From contig JAKCOZ010000261.1 in assembly GCA_022605955.1 (NCBI GenBank), forward strand, positions 186,001 to 250,000: 64,000 bases of DNA. The letters run 5' to 3'. Position 1 is the first letter of the stretch. Each line of letters starts with the position of its first letter. This DNA is from Rallus limicola (Eukaryota; Chordata; Aves; Gruiformes; Rallidae). The notes below the pieces were generated by a model. That model was not told where the DNA came from, did no database searches, and was given only the letters and a program-made list of their open reading frames with translations. Shown piece by piece: positions 35,566 to 48,029 of this stretch. The translations under genes were made by a program, and so were the position numbers.

Positions 35566-38500
35566 CACGAGCAGACCCTGTCACTTTGGCTCTCAGCCTT
35601 TTCCTTTGCATGGAAAGAGGGAACATGCCTGGAACCCCCTATGGTGCTTTTCTCGGCCCTAGCAGACTGCAGTTCAAAACATGCTAAACGTCCAGCAATA
35701 ACTCCCAAAGTAAAGAAGCTAGGCCTGAAAGGCATAGCTTGTCTGAAACATCCTAACATGACACACGAGCAGCCCCTGTCACTTTGGTTCTCAGCCTTTT
35801 CCTTTGCCTGGAAAGAGGGAACATGCCTGGAACCTCCTACGGTGCTTTTCTCGGCCCTAGCAGACTGCAGTTCAAAACATGCTAAACGTCCAGCAATAAC
35901 TCCCAAAGTAAAGAAGCTAGGCCTGAAAGGCATAGCTTGTCTGAAACCTCCTAACAGGACATACGAGCAGACCCTGTCACTTTGGCTCTCAGCCTTTTCC
36001 TTTGCCTGGAAAGAGGGAACATGCCTGGAACCTCCTACTGTGCTTTTCTCGGCCCTAGCAGACTGCAATTCAAAACATGCTAAACGTCCAGCAATAACTC
36101 CCAAAGTAAAGATGCTAGGCCTGAAAGGCATAGCTTGTCTGAAACCTCCTAACAGGACACACGAGCAAACCCTTTCACTTTGGCTCTCAGCTTTTTCCTT
36201 TGCTTGGAAAGAGGGAACATGCCTGGAACCTCCTACGGTGCTTTTCTCGGCCCTAGCAGACTGCAGCTCAAAACATGCTAAACGTCCAGCAATAACTCCC
36301 AAAGTAAAGAAGCTAGGCCTGAAAGGCATAGCTTGTCTGAAACCTCCTAAAAGGACACCCGAGCAGACCCTGTCACTTTGGCTCTCAGCCTTTTCCTTTG
36401 CCTGGAAAGAGGGAACATGCCTGGAACCTCCTACGGTGCTTTTCTCGGCCCTAGCAGACTGCAGTTCAAAACATGCTAAACGTCCAGCAATAACTCCCAA
36501 AGTAAAGAAGCTAGGCCTGAAAGGCATAGCTTGTCTGAAACCTCCTAACAGGACACCCGAGCAGACCCTGTCACTTTGGCTCTCAGCCTTTTCCTTTGCC
36601 TGGAAAGAGGGAACATGCCTGGAACCTCCTACGGTGCTTTTCTCGGCCCTAGCAGACTGCAGTTCAAAACATGCTAAACGTCCAGCAATAACTCCCAAAG
36701 TAAAGAAGCTAGGCCTGAAAGGCATAGCTTGTCTGAAACCTCCTAACAGGACACATGAGCAGCACCTGTCACTTTGGCTCTCAGCCTTTTCCTTTGCCTG
36801 GAAAGAGGGAACATGCCTGGAACCTCCTACGGTGCTTTTCTCGGCCCTAGCAGACTGCAGTTCAAAACATGCTAAACGTCCAGCAATAACTCCCAAAGTA
36901 AAGAAGCTAGGCCTGAAAGGCATAGCTTGTCTGAAACCTCCTAACAGGACACACGAGCAGACCCTGTCACTTTGGCTCTCAGCCTTTTCCTTTGCCTGGA
37001 AAGAGGGAACATGCCTGGAACCTCCTACGGTGCTTTTCTCGGCCCTAGCAGACTGCAGTTCAAAACATGCTAAACGTCCAGCAATAACTCCCAAAGTAAA
37101 GAAGCTAGGCCTGAAAGGCATAGCTTGTCTGAAACCTCCTATCAGGACACCCGAGCAGACCCTGTCACTTTGGCTCTCAGCCTTTTCCTTTGCCTGGAAA
37201 GAGGGAACATGCCTGGAACCTCCTACGGTGCTTTTCTCGGCCCTAGCAGACTGCAGTTCAAAACATGCTAAACGTCCAGCAATAACTCCCAAAGTAAAGA
37301 AGCTAGGCCTGAAAGGCATAGCTTGTCTGAAACCTCCTATCAGGACACCCGAGCAGACCCTGTCACTTTGGCTCTCAGCCTTTTCCTTTGCCTGGAAAGA
37401 GGGAACATGCCTGGAACCTCCTATGGTGCTTTTCTCGGCCCTAGCAGACTGCAGTTCAAAACATGCTAAACGTCCAGCAATAACTCCCAAAGTAAAGAAG
37501 CTAGGCCTGAAAGGCATAGCTTGTCTGAAACCTCCTAACAGGACACACGAGCAGACCCTGTCACTTTGGCTCTCAGCCTTTTCCTTTGCCTGGAAAGAGG
37601 GAACATGCCTGGAACTTCCTACAGTGCTTTTCTCGGCCCTAGCAGACTGCAGTTCAAAACATGCTAAACGTCCAGCAATAACTCCCAAAGTAAAGAAGCT
37701 AGGCCTGAAAGGCATAGCTTGTCTGAAACCTCCTAACAGGACACATGAGCAGACCCTGTCACTTTGGCTCTCAGCCTTTTCCTTTGCCTGGAAAGAGGGA
37801 ACATGCCTGGAACCTCCTACGGTGCTTTTCTCGGCCCTAGCAGACTGCAGTTCAAAACATGCTAAACGTCCAGCAATAACTCCCAAAGTAAAGAAGCTAG
37901 GCCTGAAAGGCATAGCTTGTCTGAAACCTCCTAACAGGACACACGAGCAGCCCCTGTCACTTTGGCTCTCAGCCTTTTCCTTTGCCTGGAAAGAGGGAAC
38001 ATGCCTGGAACCTCCTACGGTGCTTTTCTCGGCCCTAGCAGACTGCAGTTCAAAACATGCTAAACGTCCAGCAATAACTCACAAAGTAAAGAAGCTAGGC
38101 CTGAAAGGCATAGCTTGTCTGAAACCTCCTAACAGGACACACGAGCAGCCCCTGTCACTTTGGCTCTCAGACTTTTCCTTTGCCTGGAAAGAGGGAACAT
38201 GCCTGGAACCTCCTACGGTGCTTTTCTCGGGCCTAGCAGACTGCAGTTCAAAACATGCTAAATGTCCAGCAATAACTCCCAAAGTAAAGAAGCTAGGCCT
38301 GAAAGGCATAGCTTGTCTGAAACCTCCTAACAGGACACACGAGCAGACCCTGTCACTTTGGCTCTCAGCCTTTTCCTTTGCCTGGAAAGAGGGAACATGC
38401 CTGGAACCTCCTACGGTGCTTTTCTCGGCCCTAGCAGACTGCAGTTCAAAACATGCTAAACGTCCAGCAATAACTCCCAAAGTAAAGAAGCTAGGCCTGA

Positions 38501-41087
38501 AAGGCATAGATGGTCTGAAACCTCCTAACAGGACACACGAGCAGACCCTGTCACTTTGGCTCTCAGCCTTTTCCTTTGCCTGGAAAGAGGGAACATGCCT
38601 GGAACCTCCTACGGTGCTTTTCTCGGGCCTAGCAGACTGCAATTCAAAACATGCTAAACGTCCAGCAATAACTCCCAAAGTAAAGATGCTAGGCCTGAAA
38701 GGCATAGCTTGTCTGAAACCTCCTAACAGGACACACGAGCAAACCCTTTCACTTTGGCTCTCAGCTTTTTCCTTTGCTTGGAAAGAGGGAACATGCCTGG
38801 AACCTCCTACGGTGCTTTTCTCGGCCCTAGCAGACTGCAGCTCAAAACATGCTAAACGTCCAGCAATAACACCCAAAGTAAAGAAGCTAGGCCTGAAAGG
38901 CATAGCTTGTCTGAAACCTCCTAACAGGACACACGAGCAGACCCTGTCACTTTGGCTCTCAGCCTTTTCCTTTGCCTGGAAAGAGGGAACATGCCTGGAA
39001 CCTCCTACGGTGCTTTTCTCGGCCCTAGCAGACTGCAGTTCAAAACATGCTAAACGTCCAGCAATAACTCCCAAAGTAAAGAAGCTAGGCCTGAAAGGCA
39101 TAGCTTGTCTGAAACCTCCTAACAGGACACATGAGCAGCACCTGTCACTTTGGCTCTCAGCCTTTTCCTTTGCCTGGAAAGAGGGAACATGCCTGGAACC
39201 TCCTACGGTGCTTTTCTCGGCCCTAGCAGACTGCAGTTCAAAACATGCTAAACGTCCAGCAATAACTCCCAAAGTAAAGAAGCTAGGCATGAAAGGCATA
39301 GCTTGTCTGAATCCTCCTAACATGACACACGAGCAGCCCCTGTCACTTTGGTTCTCAGCCTTTTCCTTTGCCTGGAAAGAGGGAACATGCCTGGAACCTC
39401 CTACGGTGCTTTTCTCGGCCCTAGCAGACTGCAGTTCAAAACATGCTAAACGTCCAGCAATAACTCCCAAAGTAAAGAAGCTAGGCCTGAAAGGCATAGC
39501 TTGTCTGAAACCTCCTAACAGGACACACGAGCAGACCCTGTCACTTTGGCTCTCAGCCTTTTCCTTTGCCTGGAAAGAGGGAACATGCCTGGAACCTCCT
39601 ACGGTGCTTTTCTCGGCCCTAGCAGACTGCAATTCAAAACATGCTAAACGTCCAGCAATAACTCCCAAAGTAAAGATGCTAGGCCTGAAAGGCATAGCTT
39701 GTCTGAAACCTCCTAACAGGACACACGAGCAAACCCTTTCACTTTGGCTCTCAGCTTTTTCCTTTGCTTGGAAAGAGGGAACATGCCTGGAACCTCCTAC
39801 GGTGCTTTTCTCGGCCCTAGCAGACTGCAGCTCAAAACATGCTAAACGTCCAGCAATAACTCCCAAAGTAAAGAAGCTAGGCCTGAAAGGCATATCTTGT
39901 CTGAAACCTCCTAACAGGACACACGAGCAGACCCTGTCACTTTGGCTCTCAGCCTTTTCCTTTGCCTGGAAAGAGGGAACATGCCTGGAACCTCCTACGG
40001 TGCTTTTCTCGGCCCTAGCAGACTGCAGTTCAAAACATGCTAAACGTCCAGCAATAACTCCCAAAGTAAAGAAGCTAGGCCTGAAAGGCATAGCTTGTCT
40101 GAAACCTCCTAACAGGACACATGAGCAGCACCTGTCACTTTGGCTCTCAGCCTTTTCCTTTGCCTGGAAAGAGGGAACATGCCTGGAACCTCCTACGGTG
40201 CTTTTCTCGGCCCTAGCAGACTGCAGTTCAAAACATGCTAAACGTCCAGCAATAACTCCCAAAGTAAAGAAGCTAGGCATGAAAGGCATAGCTTGTCTGA
40301 ATCCTCCTAACATGACACACGAGCAGCCCCTGTCACTTTGGTTCTCAGCCTTTTCCTTTGCCTGGAAAGAGGGAACATGCCTGGAACCTCCTACGGTGCT
40401 TTTCTCGGCCCTAGCAGACTGCAGTTCAAAACATGCTAAACGTCCAGCAATAACTCCCAAAGTAAAGAAGCTAGGCCTGAAAGGCATAGCTTGTCTGAAA
40501 CCTCCTAACAGGACACACGAGCAGACCCTGTCACTTTGGCTCTCAGCCTTTTCCTTTGCCTGGAAAGAGGGAACATGCCTGGAACCTCCTACGGTGCTTT
40601 TCTCGGCCCTAGCAGACTGCAATTCAAAACATGCTAAACGTCCAGCAATAACTCCCAAAGTAAAGATGCTAGGCCTGAAAGGCATAGCTTGTCTGAAACC
40701 TCCTAACAGGACACACGAGCAAACCCTTTCACTTTGGCTCTCAGCTTTTTCCTTTGCTTGGAAAGAGGGAACATGCCTGGAACCTCCTACGGTGCTTTTC
40801 TCGGCCCTAGCAGACTGCAGCTCAAAACATGCTAAACGTCCAGCAATAACTCCCAAAGTAAAGAAGCTAGGCCTGAAAGGCATATCTTGTCTGAAACCTC
40901 CTAACAGGACACACGAGCAGACCCTGTCACTTTGGCTCTCAGCCTTTTCCTTTGCCTGGAAAGAGGGAACATGCCTGGAACCTCCTACGGTGCTTTTCTC
41001 GGCCCTAGCAGACTGCAGTTCAAAACATGCTAAACGTCCAGCAATAACTCCCAAAGTAAAGAAGCTAGGCATGAAAGGCATAGCTTG
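35544..41087. repeat. Block 24: 28 monomers with a nested 5-monomer repeat
   Basis: 5544 bp exactly. It opens with tttgcatgg and ggaaccccctatgg. Toward the end a 5-monomer unit (990 bp) is tandemly repeated: gaatcctcc near 39309 and 40299, and catatcttg at 39891 and 40881. Both gaatcctcc monomers follow an interior aggcatg with no junction. Private marks include ggcatagatgg near 38507 and ctcgggcc near 38227 and 38624. Confidence 0.92.
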
Positions 41088-41156
41088 TCCTGTTAGGAGG
41101 TTTCAGACAAGCTAGGCCTGAAAGGCATAGCTTGTCTGAAACCTCCTAACAGGACA
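41086..41156. repeat. Palindromic junction 25 (canonical)
   Basis: 47 bp insertion at 41088-41134, perfect arms. Confidence 0.97.
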
Positions 41157-43906
41157 CACGAGCAGACCCTGTCACTTTGGCTCTCAGCCTTTTCCTTTGC
41201 CTGGAAAGAGGGAACATGCCTGGAACCTCTTACGGTGCTTTTCTCGGCCCTAGCAGACTGCAGTTCAAAACATGCTAAACGTCCAGCAATAACTCCCAAA
41301 GTAAAGAAGCTAGGCCTGAAAGGCATAGCTTGTCTGAAACCTCCTAACATGACACACGAGCAGCCCCTGTCACTTTGGTTCTCAGCCTTTTCCTTTGCCT
41401 GGAAAGAGGGAACATGCCTGGAACCTCCTACGGTGCTTTTCTCGGCCCTAGCAGACTGCAGTTCAAAACATGCTAAACGTCCAGCAATAACTCCCAAAGT
41501 AAAGAAGCTAGGCCTGAAAGGCATAGCTTGTCTGAAACCTCCTAACAGGACACACGAGCAGCCCCTGTCACTTTGGCTCTCAGCCTTTTCCTTTGCCTGG
41601 AAAGAGGGAACATGCCTGGAACCTCCTACGGTGCTTTTCTCGGCCCTAGCAGACTGCAGTTCAAAACATGCTAAACGTCCAGCAATAACTCCCAAAGTAA
41701 AGAAGCTAGGCCTGAAAGGCATAGCTTGTCTGAAACCTCCTAACAGGACACACGAGCAGCCCCTGTCACTTTGGTTCTCAGCCTTTTCCTTTGCCTGGAA
41801 AGAGGGAACATGCCTGGAACCTCCTACGGTGCTTTTCTCGGCCCTCGCAGACTGCAGTTCAAAACATGCTAAACGTCCAGCAATAACTCCCAAAGTAAAG
41901 AAGCTAGGCCTGAAAGGCATAGCTTGTCTGAAACCTCCTAACAGGACACACGAGCAGACCCTGTCACTTTGGCTCTCAGCCTTTTCCTTTGCCTGGAAAG
42001 AGGGAACATGCCTGGAACCTCCTACGGTGCTTTTCTCGGCCCTAGCAGACTGCAATTTGAAACATGCTAAACGTCCAGCAATAACTCCCAAAGTAAAGAT
42101 GCTAGGCCTGAAAGGCATAGCTTGTCTGAAACCTCCTAACAGGACACACGAGCAAACCCTTTCACTTTGGCTCTCAGCTTTTTCCTTTGCTTGGAAAGAG
42201 GGAACATGCCTGGAACCTCCTACGGTGCTTTTCTCGGCCCTAGCAGACTGCAGCTCAAAACATGCTAAACGTCCAGCAATAACTCCCAAAGTAAAGAAGC
42301 TAGGCCTGAAAGGCATAGCTTGTCTGAAAACTCCTAAAAGGACACCCGAGCAGACCCTGTCACTTTGGCTCTCAGCCTTTTCCTTTGCCTGGAAAGAGGG
42401 AACATGCCTGGAACCTCCTACGGTGCTTTTCTCGGCCCTAGCAGACTGCAGTTCAAAACATGCTAAACGTCCAGCAATAACTCCCAAAGTAAAGAAGCTA
42501 GGCCTGAAAGGCATAGCTTGTCTGAAACCTCCTAACAGGACACACGAGCAGACCCTGTCACTTTGGCTCTCAGCCTTTTCCTTTGCCTGGAAAGAGGGAA
42601 CATGCCTGGAACCTCCTACGGTGCTTTTCTCGGCCCTCGCAGACTGCAGTTCAAAACATGCTAAACGTCCAGCAATAACTCCCAAAGTAAAGAAGCTAGG
42701 CCTGAAAGGCATAGCTTGTCTGAAACCTCCTAACAGGACACACGAGCAGCCCCTGTCACTTTGACTCTCAGCCTTTTCCTTTGCCTGGAAAGAGGGAACA
42801 TGCCTGGAACCTCCTACGGTGCTTTTCTCGGCCCTAGCAGACTGCAGTTCAAAACATGCTAAACGTCCAGCAATAACTCCCAAAGTAAAGAAGCTAGGCC
42901 TGAAAGGCATAGCTTGTCTGAAACCTCCTAACAGGACACACGAGCAGACCCTGTCACTTTGGCTCTCAGCCTTTTCCTTTGCCTGGAAAGAGGGAACATG
43001 CCTGGAACCTCCTACGGTGCTTTTCTCGGCCCTAGCAGACTGCAGTTCAAAACATGCTAAACGTCCAGCAATAACTCCCAAAGTAAAGAAGCTAGGCCTG
43101 AAAGGCATAGCTTGTCTGAAACCTCCTAACAGGACACATGAGCAGACCCTGTCACTTTGGCTCTCAGCCTTTTCCTTTGCCTGGAAAGAGGGAACATGCC
43201 TGGAACCTCCTACGGTGCTTTTCTCGGCCCTAGCAGACTGCAGTTCAAAACATGCTAAACGTCCAGCAATAACTCCCAAAGTAAAGAAGCTAGGCCTGAA
43301 AGGCATAGCTTGTCTGAAACCTCCTAACAGGACACACGAGCAGACCCTGTCACTTTGGCTCTCAGCCTTTTCCTTTGCCTGGAAAGAGGGAACATGCCTG
43401 GAACCTCCTACGGTGCTTTTCTCGGCCCTAGCAGACTGCAATTCAAAACATGCTAAACGTCCAGCAATAACTCCCAAAGTAAAGATGCTAGGCCTGAAAG
43501 GCATAGCTTGTCTGAAACCTCCTAACAGGACACACGAGCAAACCCTTTCACTTTGGCTCTCAGCTTTTTCCTTTGCTTGGAAAGAGGGAACATGCCTGGA
43601 ACCTCCTACGGTGCTTTTCTCGGCCCTAGCAGACTGCAGCTCAAAACATGCTAAACGTCCAGCAATAACTCCCAAAGTAAAGAAGCTAGGCCTGAAAGGC
43701 ATATCTTGTCTGAAACCTCCTAACAGGACACACGAGCAGACCCTGTCACTTTGGCTCTCAGCCTTTTCCTTTGCCTGGAAAGAGGGAACATGCCTGGAAC
43801 CTCCTACGGTGCTTTTCTCGGCCCTAGCAGACTGCAGTTCAAAACATGCTAAACGTCCAGCAATAACTCCCAAAGTAAAGAAGCTAGGCATGAAAGGCAT
43901 AGCTTG
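41135..43906. repeat. Block 25: 14 monomers
   Basis: 2772 bp. The first monomer has cctcttacgg (41226) and a later one tttgactctc (about 42760). Both recur 2819 bp downstream in block 26. Its last four monomers instead copy the end of block 24 (catatcttg at 43700), so it is a mosaic. Confidence 0.92.
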
Positions 43907-43975
43907 TCCTGTTAGGAGGTTTCAGACAAGCTATGCCTTTCAGGCCTAGCTTGTCTGAAACCTCCTAACAGGACA
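43905..43975. repeat. Palindromic junction 26, core inverted
   Basis: Second junction with the core flipped (43928-43952 reads agctatgcctttcagg). Arms are perfect. Upstream and downstream monomers are unlike those around 18801, so a shared block history with that junction is not evident. Confidence 0.97.
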
Positions 43976-46527
43976 CACGAGCAGACCCTGTCACTTTGGC
44001 TCTCAGCCTTTTCCTTTGCCTGGAAAGAGGGAACATGCCTGGAACCTCTTACGGTGCTTTTCTCGGCCCTAGCAGACTGCAGTTCAAAACATGCTAAACG
44101 TCCAGCAATAACTCCCAAAGTAAAGAAGCTAGGCCTGAAAGGCATAGCTTGTCTGAAACCTCCTAACATGACACACGAGCAGCCCCTGTCACTTTGGTTC
44201 TCAGCCTTTTCCTTTGCCTGGAAAGAGGGAACATGCCTGGAACCTCCTACGGTGCTTTTCTCGGCCCTAGCAGACTGCAGTTCAAAACATGCTAAACGTC
44301 CAGCAATAACTCCCAAAGTAAAGAAGCTAGGCCTGAAAGGCATAGCTTGTCTGAAACCTCCTAACAGGACACACGAGCAGACCCTGTCACTTTGGCTCTC
44401 AGCCTTTTCCTTTGCCTGGAGAGAGGGAACATGCCTGGAACCTCCTACGGTGCTTTTCTCGGCCCTAGCAGACTGCAGTTCAAAACATGCTAAACGTCCA
44501 GCAATAACTCCCAAAGTAAAGAAGCTAGGCCTGAAAGGCATAGCTTGTCTGAAACCTCCTAACAGGACACACGAGCAGACCCTGTCACTTTGGCTCTCGT
44601 TCTTTTCCTTTGCCTGGAAAGAGGGAACATGCCTGGAACCTCCTACGGTGCTTTTCTCGGCCCTCGCAGACTGCAGTTCAAAACATGCTAAACGTCCAGC
44701 AATAACTCCCAAAGTAAAGAAGCTAGGCCTGAAAGGCATAGCTTGTCTGAAACCTCCTAACAGGACACACGAGCAGACCCTGTCACTTTGGCTCTCAGCC
44801 TTTTCCTTTGCCTGGAAAGAGGGAACATGCCTGGAACCTCCTACGGTGCTTTTCTCGGCCCTAGCAGACTGCAATTTGAAACATGCTAAACGTCCAGCAA
44901 TAACTCCCAAAGTAAAGATGCTAGGCCTGAAAGGCATAGCTTGTCTGAAACCTCCTAACAGGACACACGAGCAAACCCTTTCACTTTGGCTCTCAGCTTT
45001 TTCCTTTGCTTGGAAAGAGGGAACATGCCTGGAACCTCCTACGGTGCTTTTCTCGGCCCTAGCAGACTGCAGCTCAAAACATGCTAAACGTCCAGCAATA
45101 ACTCCCAAAGTAAAGAAGCTAGGCCTGAAAGGCATAGCTTGTCTGAAACCTCCTAAAAGGACACCCGAGCAGACCCTGTCACTTTGGCTCTCAGCCTTTT
45201 CCTTTGCCTGGAAAGAGGGAACATGCCTGGAACCTCCTACGGTGCTTTTCTCGGCCCTAGCAGACTGCAGTTCAAAACATGCTAAACGTCCAGCAATAAC
45301 TCCCAAAGTAAAGAAGCTAGGCCTGAAAGGCATAGCTTGTCTGAAACCTCCTAACAGGACACACGAGCAGACCCTGTCACTTTGGCTCTCAGCCTTTTCC
45401 TTTGCCTGGAAAGTGGGAACATGCCTGGAACCTCCTACGGTGCTTTTCTCGGCCCTAGCAGACTGCAGTTCAAAACATGCTAAACGTCCAGCAATAACTC
45501 CCAAAGTAAAGAAGCTAGGCCTGAAAGGCATAGCTTGTCTGAAACCTCCTAACAGGACACACGAGCAGCCCCTGTCACTTTGACTCTCAGCCTTTTCCTT
45601 TGCCTGGAAAGAGGGAACATGCCTGGAACCTCCTACGGTGCTTTTCTCGGCCCTAGCAGACTGCAGTTCAAAACATGCTAAACGTCCAGCAATAACTCCC
45701 AAAGTAAAGAAGCTAGGCCTGAAAGGCATAGCTTGTCTGAAACCTCCTAACAGGACACACGAGCAGACCCTGTCACTTTGGCTCTCAGCCTTTTCCTTTG
45801 CCTGGAAAGAGGGAACATGCCTGGAACCTCCTACGGTGCTTTTCTCGGCCCTAGCAGACTGCAGTTCAAAACATGCTAAACGTCCAGCAATAACTCCCAA
45901 AGTAAAGAAGCTAGGCCTGAAAGGCATAGCTTGTCTGAAACCTCCTAACAGGACACATGAGCAGACCCTGTCACTTTGGCTCTCAGCCTTTTCCTTTGCC
46001 TGGAAAGAGGGAACATGCCTGGAACCTCCTACGGTGCTTTTCTCGGCCCTAGCAGACTGCAGTTCAAAACATGCTAAACGTCCAGCAATAACTCCCAAAG
46101 TAAAGAAGCTAGGCCTGAAAGGCATAGCTTGTCTGAAACCTCCTAACAGGACACACGAGCAGACCCTGTCACTTTGGCTCTCAGCCTTTTCCTTTGCCTG
46201 GAAAGAGGGAACATGCCTGGAACCTCCTACGGTGCTTTTCTCGGCCCTAGCAGACTGCAGTTCAAAACATGCTAAACGTCCAGCAATAACTCCCAAAGTA
46301 AAGAAGCTAGGCCTGAAAGGCATAGCTTGTCTGAAACCTCCTAACAGGACACACGAGCAGCCCCTGTCACTTTGGCTCTCAGCCTTTTCCTTTGCCTGGA
46401 AAGAGGGAACATGCCTGGAACCTCCTACGGTGCTTTTCTCGGCCCTAGCAGACTGGAGTTCAAAACATGCTAAACGTCCAACAATAACTCCCAAAGTAAA
46501 GAAGCTAGGCATGAAAGGCATAGCTTG
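43954..46527. repeat. Block 26: 13 monomers
   Basis: 2574 bp. The first part is a copy of block 25 shifted by 2819 bp. Private marks: ggagagaggg near 44418, ctctcgttctttt near 44594, aaagtggg near 45410 and gactggag near 46453. It ends with gtccaacaataac, as do the blocks at 46575 and 52261. Confidence 0.92.
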
Positions 46528-46596
46528 TCCTGTTAGGAGGTTTCAGACAAGCTAGGCCTGAAAGGCATAGCTTGTCTGAAACCTCCTAACAGGACA
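46526..46596. repeat. Palindromic junction 27 (canonical)
   Basis: 47 bp insertion at 46528-46574, perfect arms. Confidence 0.97.
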
Positions 46597-47960
46597 CACG
46601 AGCAGACCCTGTCACTTTGGCTCTCAGCCTTTTCCTTTGCCTGGAAAGAGGGAACATGCCTGGAACCTCCTACGGTGCTTTTCTCGGCCCTAGCAGACTG
46701 CAGTTCAAAACATGCTAAACGTCCAGCAATAACTCCCAAAGTAAAGAAGCTAGGCCTGAAAGGCATAGCTTGTCTGAAACCTCCTAACAGGACACACGAG
46801 CAGACCCTGTCACTTTGGCTCTCAGCCTTTTCCTTTGCCTGGAAAGAGGGAACATGCCTTGAACCTCCTACGGTGCTTTTCTCGGCCCTAGCAGACTGCA
46901 GTTCAAAACATGCTAAACGTCCAGCAATAACTCCCAAAGTAAAGAAGCTAGGCCTGAAAGGCATAGCTTGTCTGAAACCTCCTAACAGGACACACGAGCA
47001 GACCCTGTCACTTTGGCTCTCAGCCTTTTCCTTTGCCTGGAAAGAGGGAACATGCCTGGAACCTCCTACGGTGCTTTTCTCGGCCCTAGCAGACTGCAGT
47101 TCAAAACATGCTAAACGTCCAGCAATAACTCCCAAAGTAAAGAAGCTAGGCCTGAAAGGCATAGCTTGTCTGAAACCTCCTAACAGGACACACGAGCAGC
47201 CCCTGTCACTTTGGCTCTCAGCCTTTTCCTTTGCCTGGAAAGAGGGAACATGCCTGGAACCTCCTACGGTGCTTTTCTCGGCCCTAGCAGACTGCAGTTC
47301 AAAACATGCTAAACGTCCAGCAATAACTCCCAAAGTAAAGAAGCTAGGCCTGAAAGGCATAGCTTGTCTGAAACCTCCTAACAGGACACATGAGCAGACC
47401 CTGTCACTTTGGCTCTCAGCCTTTTCCTTTGCCTGGAAAGAGGGAACATGCCTGGAACCTCCTACGGTGCTTTTCTCGGCCCTAGCAGACTGCAGTTCAA
47501 AACATGCTAAACGTCCAGCAATAACTCCCAAAGTAAAGAAGCTAGGCCTGAAAGGCATAGCTTGTCTGAAACCTCCTAACAGGACACACGAGCAGCCCCT
47601 GTCACTTTGGCTCTCAGCCTTTTCCTTTGCCTGGAAAGAGGGAACATGCCTGGAACCTCCTACGGTGCTTTTCTCGGCCCTAGCAGACTGCAGTTCAAAA
47701 CATGCTAAACGTCCAGCAATAACTCCCAAAGTAAAGAAGCTAGGCCTGAAAGGCATAGCTTGTCTGAAACCTCCTAACAGGACACACGAGCAGACCCTGT
47801 CACTTTGGCTCTCAGCCTTTTCCTTTGCCTGGAAAGAGGGAACATGCCTGGAACCTCCTACGGTGCTTTTCTCGGCCCTAGCAGACTGCAGTTCAAAACA
47901 TGCTAAACGTCCAACAATAACTCCCAAAGTAAAGAAGCTAGGCATGAAAGGCATAGCTTG
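46575..47960. repeat. Block 27: 7 monomers
   Basis: 1386 bp of ordinary monomers. Marks: atgccttgaacc near 46855 and gtccaacaataac near 47911 in the last copy. Confidence 0.93.
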
Positions 47961-48029
47961 TCCTGTTAGGAGGTTTCAGACAAGCTAGGCCTGAAAGGCA
48001 TAGCTTGTCTGAAACCTCCTAACAGGACA
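47959..48029. repeat. Palindromic junction 28 (canonical)
   Basis: 47 bp insertion at 47961-48007, perfect arms. Confidence 0.97.
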
